Assembly: GCA_017472605.1 (NCBI GenBank)
Contig: JAFUPV010000039.1
Location: forward strand, 1-64,000
Direction: 5' to 3'
Source of the DNA: Lachnospiraceae bacterium
GTDB lineage: Bacteria; Bacillota; Clostridia; Lachnospirales; Lachnospiraceae
DNA length: 64,000 nucleotides
Below are positions 25,005 through 33,201 of the stretch, in pieces. How positions within the stretch are numbered: the stretch's first letter is position 1; each line of letters opens with the position of its first letter. A program made the translations under genes and the position numbers. The notes under the pieces are model-generated. The model was not told where the DNA came from. It saw only the letters and a program-made list of their open reading frames with translations, and did no database searches.

Positions 25005-26021
25005 TTATTTGATTACATAGTCAATAAACTGATCCATCTGTTCTTTCTCTTCGAATTTGGCTATGTACATCTGATTTCCCATTTCGGCTGCCAGAACATC
25101 CGGCATCCGGTCGCTCATCGTGATGTCTGCGCGATACCGGGACAGCACATCCTCATGGCTGTGCGCATAGGTCCGATTGTCCCGTCTTCCGATGCAGATG
25201 CAGTAATAGCGGTCCGGACGCTCTGCAACAAGACGCTGGTCAAAGGCAGCCATATCTGCCCAGATCTTATAGACGTCAGTGCTGTTTGCATAGTTGAGCA
25301 TGTCCGGAGTAAAGCCGCCCCTTGGGCACAGATTTACTTCCCGTACCGCCAGCGTTTTGGCTTTGCCAAGTCCCGGTATGTCATGGTCGAGACGGATGAA
25401 TTCCAGATGGATGAAACGGCTTCTGATCCCAAACGCCTCCACGCAGCGCCTGCCAGCTTCCGCTACATCCTTTGGCAGCTCTTTTGGCACATAGCAGCAG
25501 GGTTCTGCCGCATGACCGCTGTCCGTGCCGGAACCGGGGATGACATTTCCGCTCTCAAACAGCGGCTCCCCTTTGCTGTTGATGATCGCATCGTAGGAGC
25601 AGACGGTTCCGGTGATGCCATCCGTCTGCCTGCCGACCGCCGGGATCCCTGCTTTTTGACAGTGCTGCTCCATGGAGTCCTTCGCCTGCCAGGAACGCAG
25701 CTGCTCCAGATCGCAGCCTGTCGTAATGTGGAAATCGGTGCGCAGTCTCGCGTCCTGTTCCAGCCAATGGCTGTTGTTGCTCTCCAGCCAGTCAATCTTT
25801 CCATATTTAAAGGTAAAATAAGCCACGGCACGGACCATCTGGTCATAGTCTTCCATGCTGCCAACTTTATAGTATTCCGTCAGCGTATCACGCAGGGAAT
25901 AGGACAGTGAGTCATAGGCAGCATCCCCAATGCCAAGGACATTGATACCATTCTCTTTCAGTTTCCTGCAGAAATTCCAGTAATTCACCGGAAAATGCGG
26001 AGAAATAAAAATAAAATTCAT
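25005..26021 (-). CDS. ATP-grasp-like protein, apparently lacking the nucleotide-binding core
   Basis: 338 residues. The N-terminal part (FIFISPHFPVNYWNFCRKL, YGKIDWLESNNSHWLEQDAR) and C-terminal part (INSKGEPLFESGN, AVREVNLCPRGGFTPDMLNYA, MGNQMYIAKFEEKE) match a family of ~400-residue ATP-grasp ligase-like proteins that I recall from Lachnospiraceae. At about residue 130 the sequence jumps from QKAGIPAVGR to TGTVCSYDA. The expected ~60-70 residues holding the ATP-binding lysine motif (V-x-K-P-D) are missing, with the reading frame intact. It may be an inactive or repurposed homologue. No signal peptide. Confidence 0.6.
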   Translation of the reverse strand: MNFIFISPHFPVNYWNFCRKLKENGINVLGIGDAAYDSLSYSLRDTLTEYYKVGSMEDYDQMVRAVAYFTFKYGKIDWLESNNSHWLEQDARLRTDFHITTGCDLEQLRSWQAKDSMEQHCQKAGIPAVGRQTDGITGTVCSYDAIINSKGEPLFESGNVIPGSGTDSGHAAEPCCYVPKELPKDVAEAGRRCVEAFGIRSRFIHLEFIRLDHDIPGLGKAKTLAVREVNLCPRGGFTPDMLNYANSTDVYKIWADMAAFDQRLVAERPDRYYCICIGRRDNRTYAHSHEDVLSRYRADITMSDRMPDVLAAEMGNQMYIAKFEEKEQMDQFIDYVIK

Positions 26022-26030
26022 AAACTTCCC

Positions 26031-26702
26031 TCAGTCATTCGTCTGGCTGCCGTCTCCCCATACCGGGATCACTTCACCGAGGTACGTCGGTTCAACCTGA
26101 AACCAGACAGAAAAAAAATCTTTTACTCTTGCGGCAATCTCCCGCAGATCGCGCATCCACTGCCCCGCATAGGGCCGGATATCGGCAGACACACCATAGG
26201 CTGTCATGTTCAGCTCCTGCGCGATGTATACCGCGCGGTACAGGTGGTATTCCTGGGTAACGATGAGGATCCGCTCCACACCGAAAATTTCTTTTGCGCG
26301 GTAAAGGCTCTCATAGGTGGAAAAACCGGCATGATCCATGAAAACATCCTCATCCGGTACACCGGCTTCTATGGCCATATCTTTCATGACCTGTACTTCG
26401 TTATAGTCCTGGCGGCCGTGATCGCCGCTCATGATCAGTTTTGGCGCGGCTCCCTGATTGTAGAGCTCAATTCCCGTCAGAACCCGGTCGTTTAACATTG
26501 CGCTTGGCGTACCGTCTTCTCTCACGGAACAGCCCAGAACAAGAATACAGTCAAACGCGCCAGCCGACACGTCTGCAGCTGTACCGATTCTGTTCTCTGC
26601 AGCTTTGCAGACATGCCAGTTCAGCGCGGCAGCAGTCAGGATTCCTGCGCATATCAGTATCGCGGCGATTGTTCCAATGGTTCGGAAAACACGTCTTCCC
26701 AT
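26031..26702 (-). CDS. YdcF/SanA-family (DUF218) membrane-anchored protein
   Basis: 223 residues, one N-terminal membrane anchor (about 8-28) and a DUF218 domain: ILVLGCSVREDGTPSAMLNDRV, PKLIMSGDHGRQDYNE, FSTYESLYRAKEIFG and LIVTQEYHLYRA. SanA-type proteins affect envelope barrier function; the enzymatic role is unsettled. It has its own promoter (26791-26819) and is followed by the ATP-grasp relative after 9 nt. Confidence 0.9.
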   Translation of the reverse strand: MGRRVFRTIGTIAAILICAGILTAAALNWHVCKAAENRIGTAADVSAGAFDCILVLGCSVREDGTPSAMLNDRVLTGIELYNQGAAPKLIMSGDHGRQDYNEVQVMKDMAIEAGVPDEDVFMDHAGFSTYESLYRAKEIFGVERILIVTQEYHLYRAVYIAQELNMTAYGVSADIRPYAGQWMRDLREIAARVKDFFSVWFQVEPTYLGEVIPVWGDGSQTND

Positions 26703-26790
26703 GATTTCATCTCCTGCTCTTTTCTACTTCTTCTGCCGCATCCAGTCGGCGGCATTCCGGTATCGCATGCATACACATAGCCATTCTGTG

Positions 26791-26819
26791 ATTATACCAC
26801 ATTCCGGACGGACTGGCAA
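26791..26819 (-). promoter_or_regulatory. Promoter of the YdcF-family gene
   Basis: TTGCCA (26814-26819), 17-bp spacer, TATAAT (26791-26796). Confidence 0.8.
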
Positions 26820-26854
26820 CTGCCAGTGCATAAGAAAAAGAATGGAAAAACTGC

Positions 26855-26883
26855 TTGCTTTTTTGCTGTAAATATGCTATTAT
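26855..26883 (+). promoter_or_regulatory. Promoter of tRNA-Leu
   Basis: TTGCTT (26855-26860), 17-bp spacer, TATTAT (26878-26883), ending 18 bp before the tRNA. Divergent from the YdcF promoter. Confidence 0.75.
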
Positions 26884-26901
26884 CCTTTTATTGCACAATG
26901 C

Positions 26902-26984
26902 GCCGGCGTGTCGGAATGGCAGACGAGGCAGACTCAAAATCTGTTGTGTGCGAGCACGTGCGGGTTCGAGTCCCGCTGCCGGCA
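26902..26984 (+). tRNA. tRNA-Leu (anticodon CAA)
   Basis: 83-nt class II tRNA. Acceptor stem GCCGGCG with TGCCGGC (one G-U pair) and discriminator A; anticodon stem CAGA/TCTG with loop CTCAAAA, so the anticodon is CAA (leucine, codon UUG). The extra arm and the T-loop (GGTTCGAGTCC) are present. CCA is not encoded. A terminator hairpin follows. Confidence 0.95.
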
Positions 26985-27000
26985 GTCCTTGGCAGGGGCG

Positions 27001-27050
27001 AAATCTTCAGAATTTCTTGATTTTCAAGATTTCTGGAGATTTTTCTTTTT
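27001..27050 (+). terminator. Terminator after tRNA-Leu
   Basis: A long imperfect hairpin (AAATCTTCAG... and ...TTCTGGAGATTT) followed by TTTTCTTTTT, 17 bp past the tRNA. Confidence 0.75.
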
Positions 27051-27160
27051 CTATGATTCACAGGGTCTTTTTGTAATAAACCGACCAGCAAGTGACAGAC
27101 ATCAAGACTTATTACAAAATCACAGACCTGCCGGAAATTTATTTTAAAAGGAGAATCAAG

Positions 27161-28144
27161 ATGATCAGAGTTGGTATTTTAGGCTATGGTAACCTGGGAA
27201 GAGGTATTGAAGCAGCAATCACTCAGAATCCGGACATGGAGCTTCGCGGTGTTTTCACCAGAAGAGATCCCGCTTCCGTGACAATCCGCACTGCCGGTGT
27301 TCCCGTTCTTCACGCAGACAGACTTCCTGAAATGACAGAGGAAATTGATGTTCTTGTTCTTTGTGGCGGCAGCGCAACGGATCTTCCGCAGCAGACACCG
27401 GACTATGCAAAGTATTTCCACGTAGTTGACAGCTTTGACACCCATGCCAGAATCCCCGAACACTTCGCAAAGGTAGACGCAGCCGCAAAGGAAGGCAAAA
27501 AAACGGCAGTTATTTCTGTCGGCTGGGATCCGGGAATGTTTTCTCTTAACCGTCTCTACGCCAATGCCATTCTCCCGGAAGGAAAGGACTACACATTCTG
27601 GGGAAAAGGTGTCAGCCAGGGACACTCGGATGCGATCCGCCGCATCGAAGGTGTAAAAAATGCAAAGCAGTACACCATCCCCGTTGAATCTGCCCTTGAA
27701 TCCGTAAGAAACGGTGAAAATCCAACCCTTACCACTAGGCAGAAGCATACAAGAGAATGTTTCGTTGTCCCGCAGGAAGGCGCCGATCTGGCCAGAATCG
27801 AATCCGAAATCAAGAACATGCCAAACTACTTTTCCGACTATGACACCACCGTTCACTTCATCACAGAAGAAGAACTGGAGCGTGACCACAGCGGAATCCC
27901 TCACGGCGGCTTTGTTCTGCGCAGCGGTGCTACCGGAATGAACCGGGAACATAAGCACCTGATCGAATACCGCCTGAAGCTGGACTCCAATCCGGAGTTT
28001 ACCGCTGCTGTCATCACTGCCTATGTAAGAGCTGCATACCGGATGGGTCAGGAAGGCATGACCGGATGCAAGACCGTCTTTGACATCCCGCCGGCTTATC
28101 TGTGCAGACAGTCCGGTGAAGAGCTTCGTAAAAATCTGCTGTAA
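27161..28144 (+). CDS. ddh: meso-Diaminopimelate D-dehydrogenase
   Basis: 327 residues from the ATG at 27161, with AAGGAG 8 nt upstream. This NADPH-dependent enzyme makes meso-diaminopimelate in one step from tetrahydrodipicolinate, supplying lysine and peptidoglycan. The N-terminal Rossmann motif is VGILGYGNLGRGIE; family segments include VGWDPGMFSLNR, FWGKGVSQGHSDAIRRI and PHGGFVLRSG. Single plus-strand gene between the tRNA terminator and its own terminator at 28182-28228. Confidence 0.95.
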   Translation: MIRVGILGYGNLGRGIEAAITQNPDMELRGVFTRRDPASVTIRTAGVPVLHADRLPEMTEEIDVLVLCGGSATDLPQQTPDYAKYFHVVDSFDTHARIPEHFAKVDAAAKEGKKTAVISVGWDPGMFSLNRLYANAILPEGKDYTFWGKGVSQGHSDAIRRIEGVKNAKQYTIPVESALESVRNGENPTLTTRQKHTRECFVVPQEGADLARIESEIKNMPNYFSDYDTTVHFITEEELERDHSGIPHGGFVLRSGATGMNREHKHLIEYRLKLDSNPEFTAAVITAYVRAAYRMGQEGMTGCKTVFDIPPAYLCRQSGEELRKNLL

Positions 28145-28181
28145 TCCCACTGTGCAGCTTTGCAAAGTCGCTGCGCATCAA

Positions 28182-28228
28182 AAAAGCATGAACAGAACGT
28201 ATCCACACGTTTTTCTGTTCATGCTTTT
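28182..28228 (+). terminator. Terminator of ddh
   Basis: AAAAGCATGAACAG pairs perfectly with CTGTTCATGCTTTT (14 bp), followed by CTTTTG. It may also serve the convergent PAP2-GDPD gene. Confidence 0.9.
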
Positions 28229-28334
28229 CTTTTGCTGTTCACCCAGGCAGCGCATTTCTTCTCATTTCCTTTGCCTGCCGGTTATGGAGCAGCTCCGCCT
28301 GTACCCAGTCTTCTTATTGCGGCCAAACCAGCTA

Positions 28335-30248
28335 TTACGGCTGAACCAGCACTGCTGCCGCCGCGTCCGGCACATCCGTCATGATTGCATCTGCGCCAAT
28401 GGACTGCAGACGTTCCATCTCCTCCGGATCATTGATTGTCCAGTACTGAACGGCAATGTTATTCTTGTGGGCATAGTTAACGACACGGGATGTACCCAGA
28501 TTAATCGTATAGTCTGTGGTAGGGATCTGAAGCGCATCAAATCCGAAGGTATCCTCTCCCGCCTTCCAGTTAAACATGGAATAGACGAAGAACTGAATGC
28601 ATTCATTCACGCCAGCACTTCGCGGAAGATCCGGATAGGTTGCATCCAGATACGCGGTCACTTCATTATGGAAGGTACCCACAACCGTCCGTTCCACTGC
28701 GTCATAGTTTTTCAGCGTCTCATAGAGAATGTCGGCCGCCCGGTATCCGTCCTCCCCGGAGTTCTTGATTTCAATGATGTAGCGGTAGTCGCCGCAGTCC
28801 TCCAGATAGCTCAGAGCTTCATCCAGCGTAACAATCCGCAGATCCTCCGGGATCTTGTCCCCGCGAAGACCGGTATACGGCCTGGTACTGTCATCTGCCC
28901 TAAAAGTTTCTCCCATGTTCAGCTGCTTCAGTTCCTCCAGCGTTTTGGAACCGACTTCCACGTTTTCCTCACCGAAACAGGAAGCGGCGTCACTGGTGCG
29001 GTCCAGCGTGGAATCGTGGAGAAGAACCGGAATCCCATCAGCAGTCAGGTGAATATCGAATTCAAAGATGTCCAGCTCATAGACATCGTTTTCCACACAG
29101 TTTTTCAGTGCCATCATGGTGTTTTCCGGCGCAATTCCGCCTCCGGCTCTGTGTCCGGACAGCATGGTTACACCAAGAGGCGTAATCAGCGGATTGGCAG
29201 CGCCTTCCGTGGAGATTGGCTGATCCGGTGTGTCTCTGGTGGCATCCCAGAACAGATAACCGGCCAGTGCTGCCAGAAGGATGATCAGAGAAACAATGGT
29301 GATCAGCAGGCGCTTCACCCAGCGTTTGATCGGGCATCCCTTTACGAACCAGGGAAACGTCAGCGGCCAGACACAGACAGCGAAGAGAACCATGATAAAG
29401 TAACGGATTGCCGTCGTAACCGGATGTGCTCCAAAGACAGAAGCAAGAACCGGCTTCAGACCGGACTTGATCGCCATGACAAGAACAAGACCGAAAACAA
29501 CCTTCCCGATCTGGGCACGAAGCGGCGCTTCCACAGAGAAGCGCACCTTTTTCCGCTCAATTCCAAACGAGATCAGCATGGCCGTGCTGCAGCCCAGAAG
29601 CAGATAGCCGGTTTTCAGGCCGGAGGCCAGATTCTCGCTGTCCGTGTCAGCGGGCCAGGAATACAGTTCCACAAAAAGAACATAGGCCAGGGAAAGCAGG
29701 GAAAGGACTCCCACTATGCCGCAGAAATAAGCCGGTTTCTCCTCGCATGCTTCAAACAGCGGATAGAAAACAAAAACAAGCAGTGCGCCGATGACAAGGG
29801 AAACACACACATCAAGCGGTGTATGTACGCCAAGATACATTCTTGACAGACCAGTCAGAAGGATCAGAACCAGACAGACCGCACGCAGCACCCTGTTTTT
29901 CGTGGTTCTTGCCGGGCAGCCGAGAACTGTTACCGCATTTTGTGTGTGACCGCTCGGAAACGAATAGCCGGTTGCCCCTTCTCTTGCCGACTCCACAATT
30001 GTAAACTGCGGATCACGAACCCATGGTCTTGGCACCCGGCAGACCAGCTTCAGAAACTGGTTGATCAGCGTACCGAAGAAACCGACTGTCATCAGATAGT
30101 ATCCGTTTTTCTTGCTGACACACCAGAAAATGACGATTGCCGCCGCTATGAACAGCGTTTCACTTCCCAGATGGGTGATCAGGGAAAAGAACGAATCCAA
30201 AAACGGATTTCGGATCTTTTCCAGTAAATAAAGTAACTCCATAGCCAT
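28335..30248 (-). CDS. Fusion of PAP2-type membrane phosphatase and glycerophosphodiester phosphodiesterase
   Basis: 637 residues. The N-terminal half is a PAP2 phosphatase with all three motifs: K-x6-RP (K67, R74-P75), PSGH (98-101) and SR-x5-H-x3-D (S135-R136, H142, D146), in a multi-helix membrane domain. More helices follow to about residue 335. From ~360 on lies a GDPD domain: GHRAGGGIAPENT (H366, E375), FEFDIH (E396, D398) and HDSTLD (H411). Both active sites look intact. PAP2 enzymes remove phosphate from lipid phosphates; GDPD cleaves glycerophosphodiesters. Together they suggest lipid or teichoic-acid-type glycerophosphate turnover at the outer membrane face. Its own transcription unit is likely. 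Confidence 0.92.
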   Translation of the reverse strand: MAMELLYLLEKIRNPFLDSFFSLITHLGSETLFIAAAIVIFWCVSKKNGYYLMTVGFFGTLINQFLKLVCRVPRPWVRDPQFTIVESAREGATGYSFPSGHTQNAVTVLGCPARTTKNRVLRAVCLVLILLTGLSRMYLGVHTPLDVCVSLVIGALLVFVFYPLFEACEEKPAYFCGIVGVLSLLSLAYVLFVELYSWPADTDSENLASGLKTGYLLLGCSTAMLISFGIERKKVRFSVEAPLRAQIGKVVFGLVLVMAIKSGLKPVLASVFGAHPVTTAIRYFIMVLFAVCVWPLTFPWFVKGCPIKRWVKRLLITIVSLIILLAALAGYLFWDATRDTPDQPISTEGAANPLITPLGVTMLSGHRAGGGIAPENTMMALKNCVENDVYELDIFEFDIHLTADGIPVLLHDSTLDRTSDAASCFGEENVEVGSKTLEELKQLNMGETFRADDSTRPYTGLRGDKIPEDLRIVTLDEALSYLEDCGDYRYIIEIKNSGEDGYRAADILYETLKNYDAVERTVVGTFHNEVTAYLDATYPDLPRSAGVNECIQFFVYSMFNWKAGEDTFGFDALQIPTTDYTINLGTSRVVNYAHKNNIAVQYWTINDPEEMERLQSIGADAIMTDVPDAAAAVLVQP

Positions 30249-30362
30249 ATCCTCCCCTGACTCGTTTCTTTGCAGCTGTATGTCGTTTCCGTCAGCTGCC
30301 TTCTTTTTCTCTTTTTATCGTTCCTGTTCGCACACCGTTTTGCTGCAGGCAGCAGGCAGCCC

Positions 30363-31130
30363 TTACAGCCGGATCAGTCTGTCATAGGGCAGTCTGCCGC
30401 CAAACAGATCCAGCGCGCTGCCTACCGTTACGTCGATCCGGTCTTCTCCGATTCTGCGCAACAGCTCCAGATCCTCCAGCGCACGGACTCCGCCCGCATA
30501 GGTCAGCGGCACGCCGCGGTACCCGGAAAGCATCTGCAGAAGCTCCACTTCCATTCCCTGCCCTTTTCCCTCCACATCCACGCCGTGGATCAGGAACTCA
30601 TCACAGGAACCTGCCAGCTCTTCCAAAAGCGTTACCGTTACCTTTTCTTCCGTAAAGGTCTGCCAGCGATCTGTCACGACATAGTAATCGTCACCTCTTC
30701 TGCGGCAGCTCAGATCAAGAACCAGATGTTCTTTCCCGACTGCCCGATTCAGCGCTTTCAGTCTGTCATAGCGGATTGTGCCTCCTGCAAACACATAGGA
30801 GGTCACTATGACGTGAGAAGCACCTGCTTTAAGCCAGGCTGCCGCATTGGTTTCATTGACACCGCCCCCGACCTGGAGACCGCCCGGATAGGCAGCCAGC
30901 GCCCTGACAGCCTGTTCTCTTGTCGCAGAAAACCAGGGAGAATCCGCTGCATTCAGCAGAATCACATGCCCGCCCTTCAGTCCGTCGTTCTTATATTTCT
31001 CTGCAAACCAGGCAGCGTCCTGACTGGCCACAAAGTTTTCCTTCGCCTGATCCTTCTGATCAGTCAAAGAGCTTCCGACAATCTGTTTTACCTGTCCGTT
31101 ATGGATATCAATACACGGTCTGAATTTCAT
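30363..31130 (-). CDS. hisA: HisA-type isomerase, eukaryote-like subfamily
   Basis: 255 residues. The sequence matches the eukaryotic/short-branch HisA type (phosphoribosylformimino-AICAR-phosphate isomerase): MKFRPCIDIHNGQVKQIVG instead of the usual bacterial IPAIDL...VRL opening, then GGHVILLNA, LQVGGGVNETNA, FLIHGVDVEGKGQG and VPLTYAGGV. The first catalytic Asp (D8) and the second Asp in HGVDVEGKG are kept. No other histidine genes are near, so the substrate call rests on family alone. It follows the NUDIX gene by 34 nt. Confidence 0.85.
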   Translation of the reverse strand: MKFRPCIDIHNGQVKQIVGSSLTDQKDQAKENFVASQDAAWFAEKYKNDGLKGGHVILLNAADSPWFSATREQAVRALAAYPGGLQVGGGVNETNAAAWLKAGASHVIVTSYVFAGGTIRYDRLKALNRAVGKEHLVLDLSCRRRGDDYYVVTDRWQTFTEEKVTVTLLEELAGSCDEFLIHGVDVEGKGQGMEVELLQMLSGYRGVPLTYAGGVRALEDLELLRRIGEDRIDVTVGSALDLFGGRLPYDRLIRL

Positions 31131-31164
31131 TCTGTCCTCCCCGGAAAGAAAAACCGGCCACTGA

Positions 31165-31617
31165 TCAAGCGCCGGTTTTATTCCCCCACATATTTGCTTT
31201 TTTCAGATTCAGATATTCGTTGTATGCTTTCTCCAGAATCTGTTTCTCGTTTGAGAATTTCAGAAGGTGGTATGCCTCGTGATACTTATAATATCCGGAA
31301 TCAACAAAATACTCTTCTCTTTGCGGCTTGCTGTAGTAACTGTCTGACATCATCAGATACCAGTGTACCTCCTTGTCCACCATATCCTGCGGGATATGGA
31401 AGGTGTACTCACTGACTCCGATATACTTGACAATGGATGCGTCGACACCCGTTTCTTCCCGGACTTCACGAAGCGCCGTCTCTTCATAGCTCTCCCCCGG
31501 TTCCACGGTTCCCTTTGGCAGTACCCAGCCCTCATATTTGTTCTTGAAATTCTTGTAGAGGACCAGGATCTTACCTCGAAATATCACCACACCTCCGCAG
31601 CTCGTTGCTTCAATCAT
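31165..31617 (-). CDS. NUDIX hydrolase
   Basis: 150 residues from the ATG at 31617, which has GGGAGG 7 nt upstream. The Nudix box G-x5-E-x7-REVREETGV is complete (GTVEPGESYEETALREVREETGV region). The opening EATSCGGVVIF and WVLPKGTVE resemble diadenosine-polyphosphate or general nucleotide-cleaning members. Substrate cannot be read from sequence. Own promoter at 31654-31682; probably co-transcribed with hisA. Confidence 0.9.
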   Translation of the reverse strand: MIEATSCGGVVIFRGKILVLYKNFKNKYEGWVLPKGTVEPGESYEETALREVREETGVDASIVKYIGVSEYTFHIPQDMVDKEVHWYLMMSDSYYSKPQREEYFVDSGYYKYHEAYHLLKFSNEKQILEKAYNEYLNLKKANMWGNKTGA

Positions 31618-31653
31618 TGCAATGCCTCCCATGGTGTGTCATTAACTGAGTTT

Positions 31654-31682
31654 AGTATACCCCAATTCCGCTGCTATTGCAA
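31654..31682 (-). promoter_or_regulatory. Promoter of NUDIX-hisA
   Basis: TTGCAA (31677-31682), 17-bp spacer, TATACT (31654-31659). Confidence 0.8.
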
Positions 31683-31701
31683 TCAAAAAATTTCCAAAAT
31701 G

Positions 31702-33201
31702 TCATTTCGATTGCTGCAGAGCAAAATAGTAATTAAAGATATTTCCGGCGATCGGCGCTGCGACCTCTCCTCCGGAGCCGCCGCCCTCGATCAGAACGGT
31801 TACTGCGATCTGCGGATCATCCGATGGCGCAAAGCCGGTGAACCAGGCATGGTAACGTCCCGCCTCACTGCTGTACTGGGCAGATCCCGTCTTTCCCGCA
31901 ACCTGGGCAAAGCTGCTTCCGGCGCGATATCCGCTTCCGTCCTTTACCACATATTCCATTCCCTGCGTCAGAAAAGCCGCCTCAGAAGCGGTGATGCACT
32001 GTTTCAGCACAACCGGCTGTGTCACACTCTCATAGGTTTTGTCATCGCTGGTGAAAGAATCCACCAGATAAGGCTTCATCATGATTCCGTTGTTGGCGAT
32101 GGCACTGGTAATCATGGTATTCAGCAGCGGTGTCGTTACGGTTGTTCCCTGTCCAATCGATGCCTGAGCCAGATCCCATGCCGTTGCATCCTCCGTCAGT
32201 GAAAAACGGCTCTTTTTATACTGGACATCCATGGAAAATCCCTGATTATAGCCAAAATCTTCACAAAGCTCCCGCCAGCTGACCGGATCCAGTGACTGGC
32301 TCATCTCAACAAACGCGCCGTTGCAGGACAGAGTAAGCGCCCCGTAGGCATCCACCACACCATGGGCATGTCCCTCATGACAGCCGATCACCGTTCCTTC
32401 CACTTCATAGCTTCCGCTGCAGTTATAAGAAAAATCGCGCCATGTCGCGGGATTTTCTCTGACATATTCCAGAAGCGTGATCATCTTAAAGGTGGAGCCG
32501 GGCGCATAGAGACCCTGGGATCCCCGGTTCATCAGATTTCCGGTTGTGTTTTCCGGTGAGACGATTGAGCTCCACTGCTCTTCAATGGAAGAGGGATCAA
32601 AATCCGGGCAGGATACCATGGCCAGAATTTTTCCTGTTTTCGGTTCCATGACAATGATTGTTCCGTTTCTGCCTCCCAGCTGGTCATAGCAGTAGGACTG
32701 CAGCGCGTAGCTGAGGGTGACATGAAGGGTGTCTCCCCGGATTTTCTGGTTCAGCAGCTCCGCAGTCAGCTGATGGAGAAACGTGTTGTGTGAAGTCAGA
32801 AGCTTAATCTTCTGGCTGTCTTCCAGGCCGGCTCCTCCCATCGGTGTGTAGCCAAGCGTATGGGCAAACAGGCTTCCAAAGGGATACAGACGGTATTCGG
32901 TTCCATCCTCCGCGTTCTGCGTCGTTGCAATGACCACATTGTCGCTGCTGATCACATCCCCCTTAAACACAGTCTGTTCCATGTTCTGGGTCCGGTTATT
33001 CAGCGGATTGGTAATGACTTCGCTTTTTCCGCTGATCTCAAACGTGAGAAAGTAGATCAGCATGCCGACAAAAACGGCAATCATCAGATAGCCTGCAATG
33101 TAAATCTCACGGCCTCGTCTGAATCTCTGTTTCTTTTCGTATCTCCTGCGTTCTTTCTCTTCCTGCCGTTCTCTCTTCCTGATATCTTTTGGGGACGGCA
33201 T
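31702..33201 (-). CDS. Penicillin-binding protein, class B transpeptidase (PbpA-like)
   Basis: 499 residues from the ATG at 33201. A TTG at 33222 with AGGTGG upstream is an alternative start. Cytoplasmic Arg/Lys-rich tail, one membrane anchor (about 34-53), a short N-terminal region, then the transpeptidase: STFK (236-239), SCN (292-294), KTG (437-439). Cross-links peptidoglycan. The size and lack of a large pedestal domain resemble actinobacterial PbpA rather than PBP2/MrdA. The gene overlaps the ftsW/rodA-type gene by at least 95 nt in another frame, so the pair is coupled and likely works as glycosyltransferase-transpeptidase partners. Confidence 0.93.
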   Translation of the reverse strand: MPSPKDIRKRERQEEKERRRYEKKQRFRRGREIYIAGYLMIAVFVGMLIYFLTFEISGKSEVITNPLNNRTQNMEQTVFKGDVISSDNVVIATTQNAEDGTEYRLYPFGSLFAHTLGYTPMGGAGLEDSQKIKLLTSHNTFLHQLTAELLNQKIRGDTLHVTLSYALQSYCYDQLGGRNGTIIVMEPKTGKILAMVSCPDFDPSSIEEQWSSIVSPENTTGNLMNRGSQGLYAPGSTFKMITLLEYVRENPATWRDFSYNCSGSYEVEGTVIGCHEGHAHGVVDAYGALTLSCNGAFVEMSQSLDPVSWRELCEDFGYNQGFSMDVQYKKSRFSLTEDATAWDLAQASIGQGTTVTTPLLNTMITSAIANNGIMMKPYLVDSFTSDDKTYESVTQPVVLKQCITASEAAFLTQGMEYVVKDGSGYRAGSSFAQVAGKTGSAQYSSEAGRYHAWFTGFAPSDDPQIAVTVLIEGGGSGGEVAAPIAGNIFNYYFALQQSK

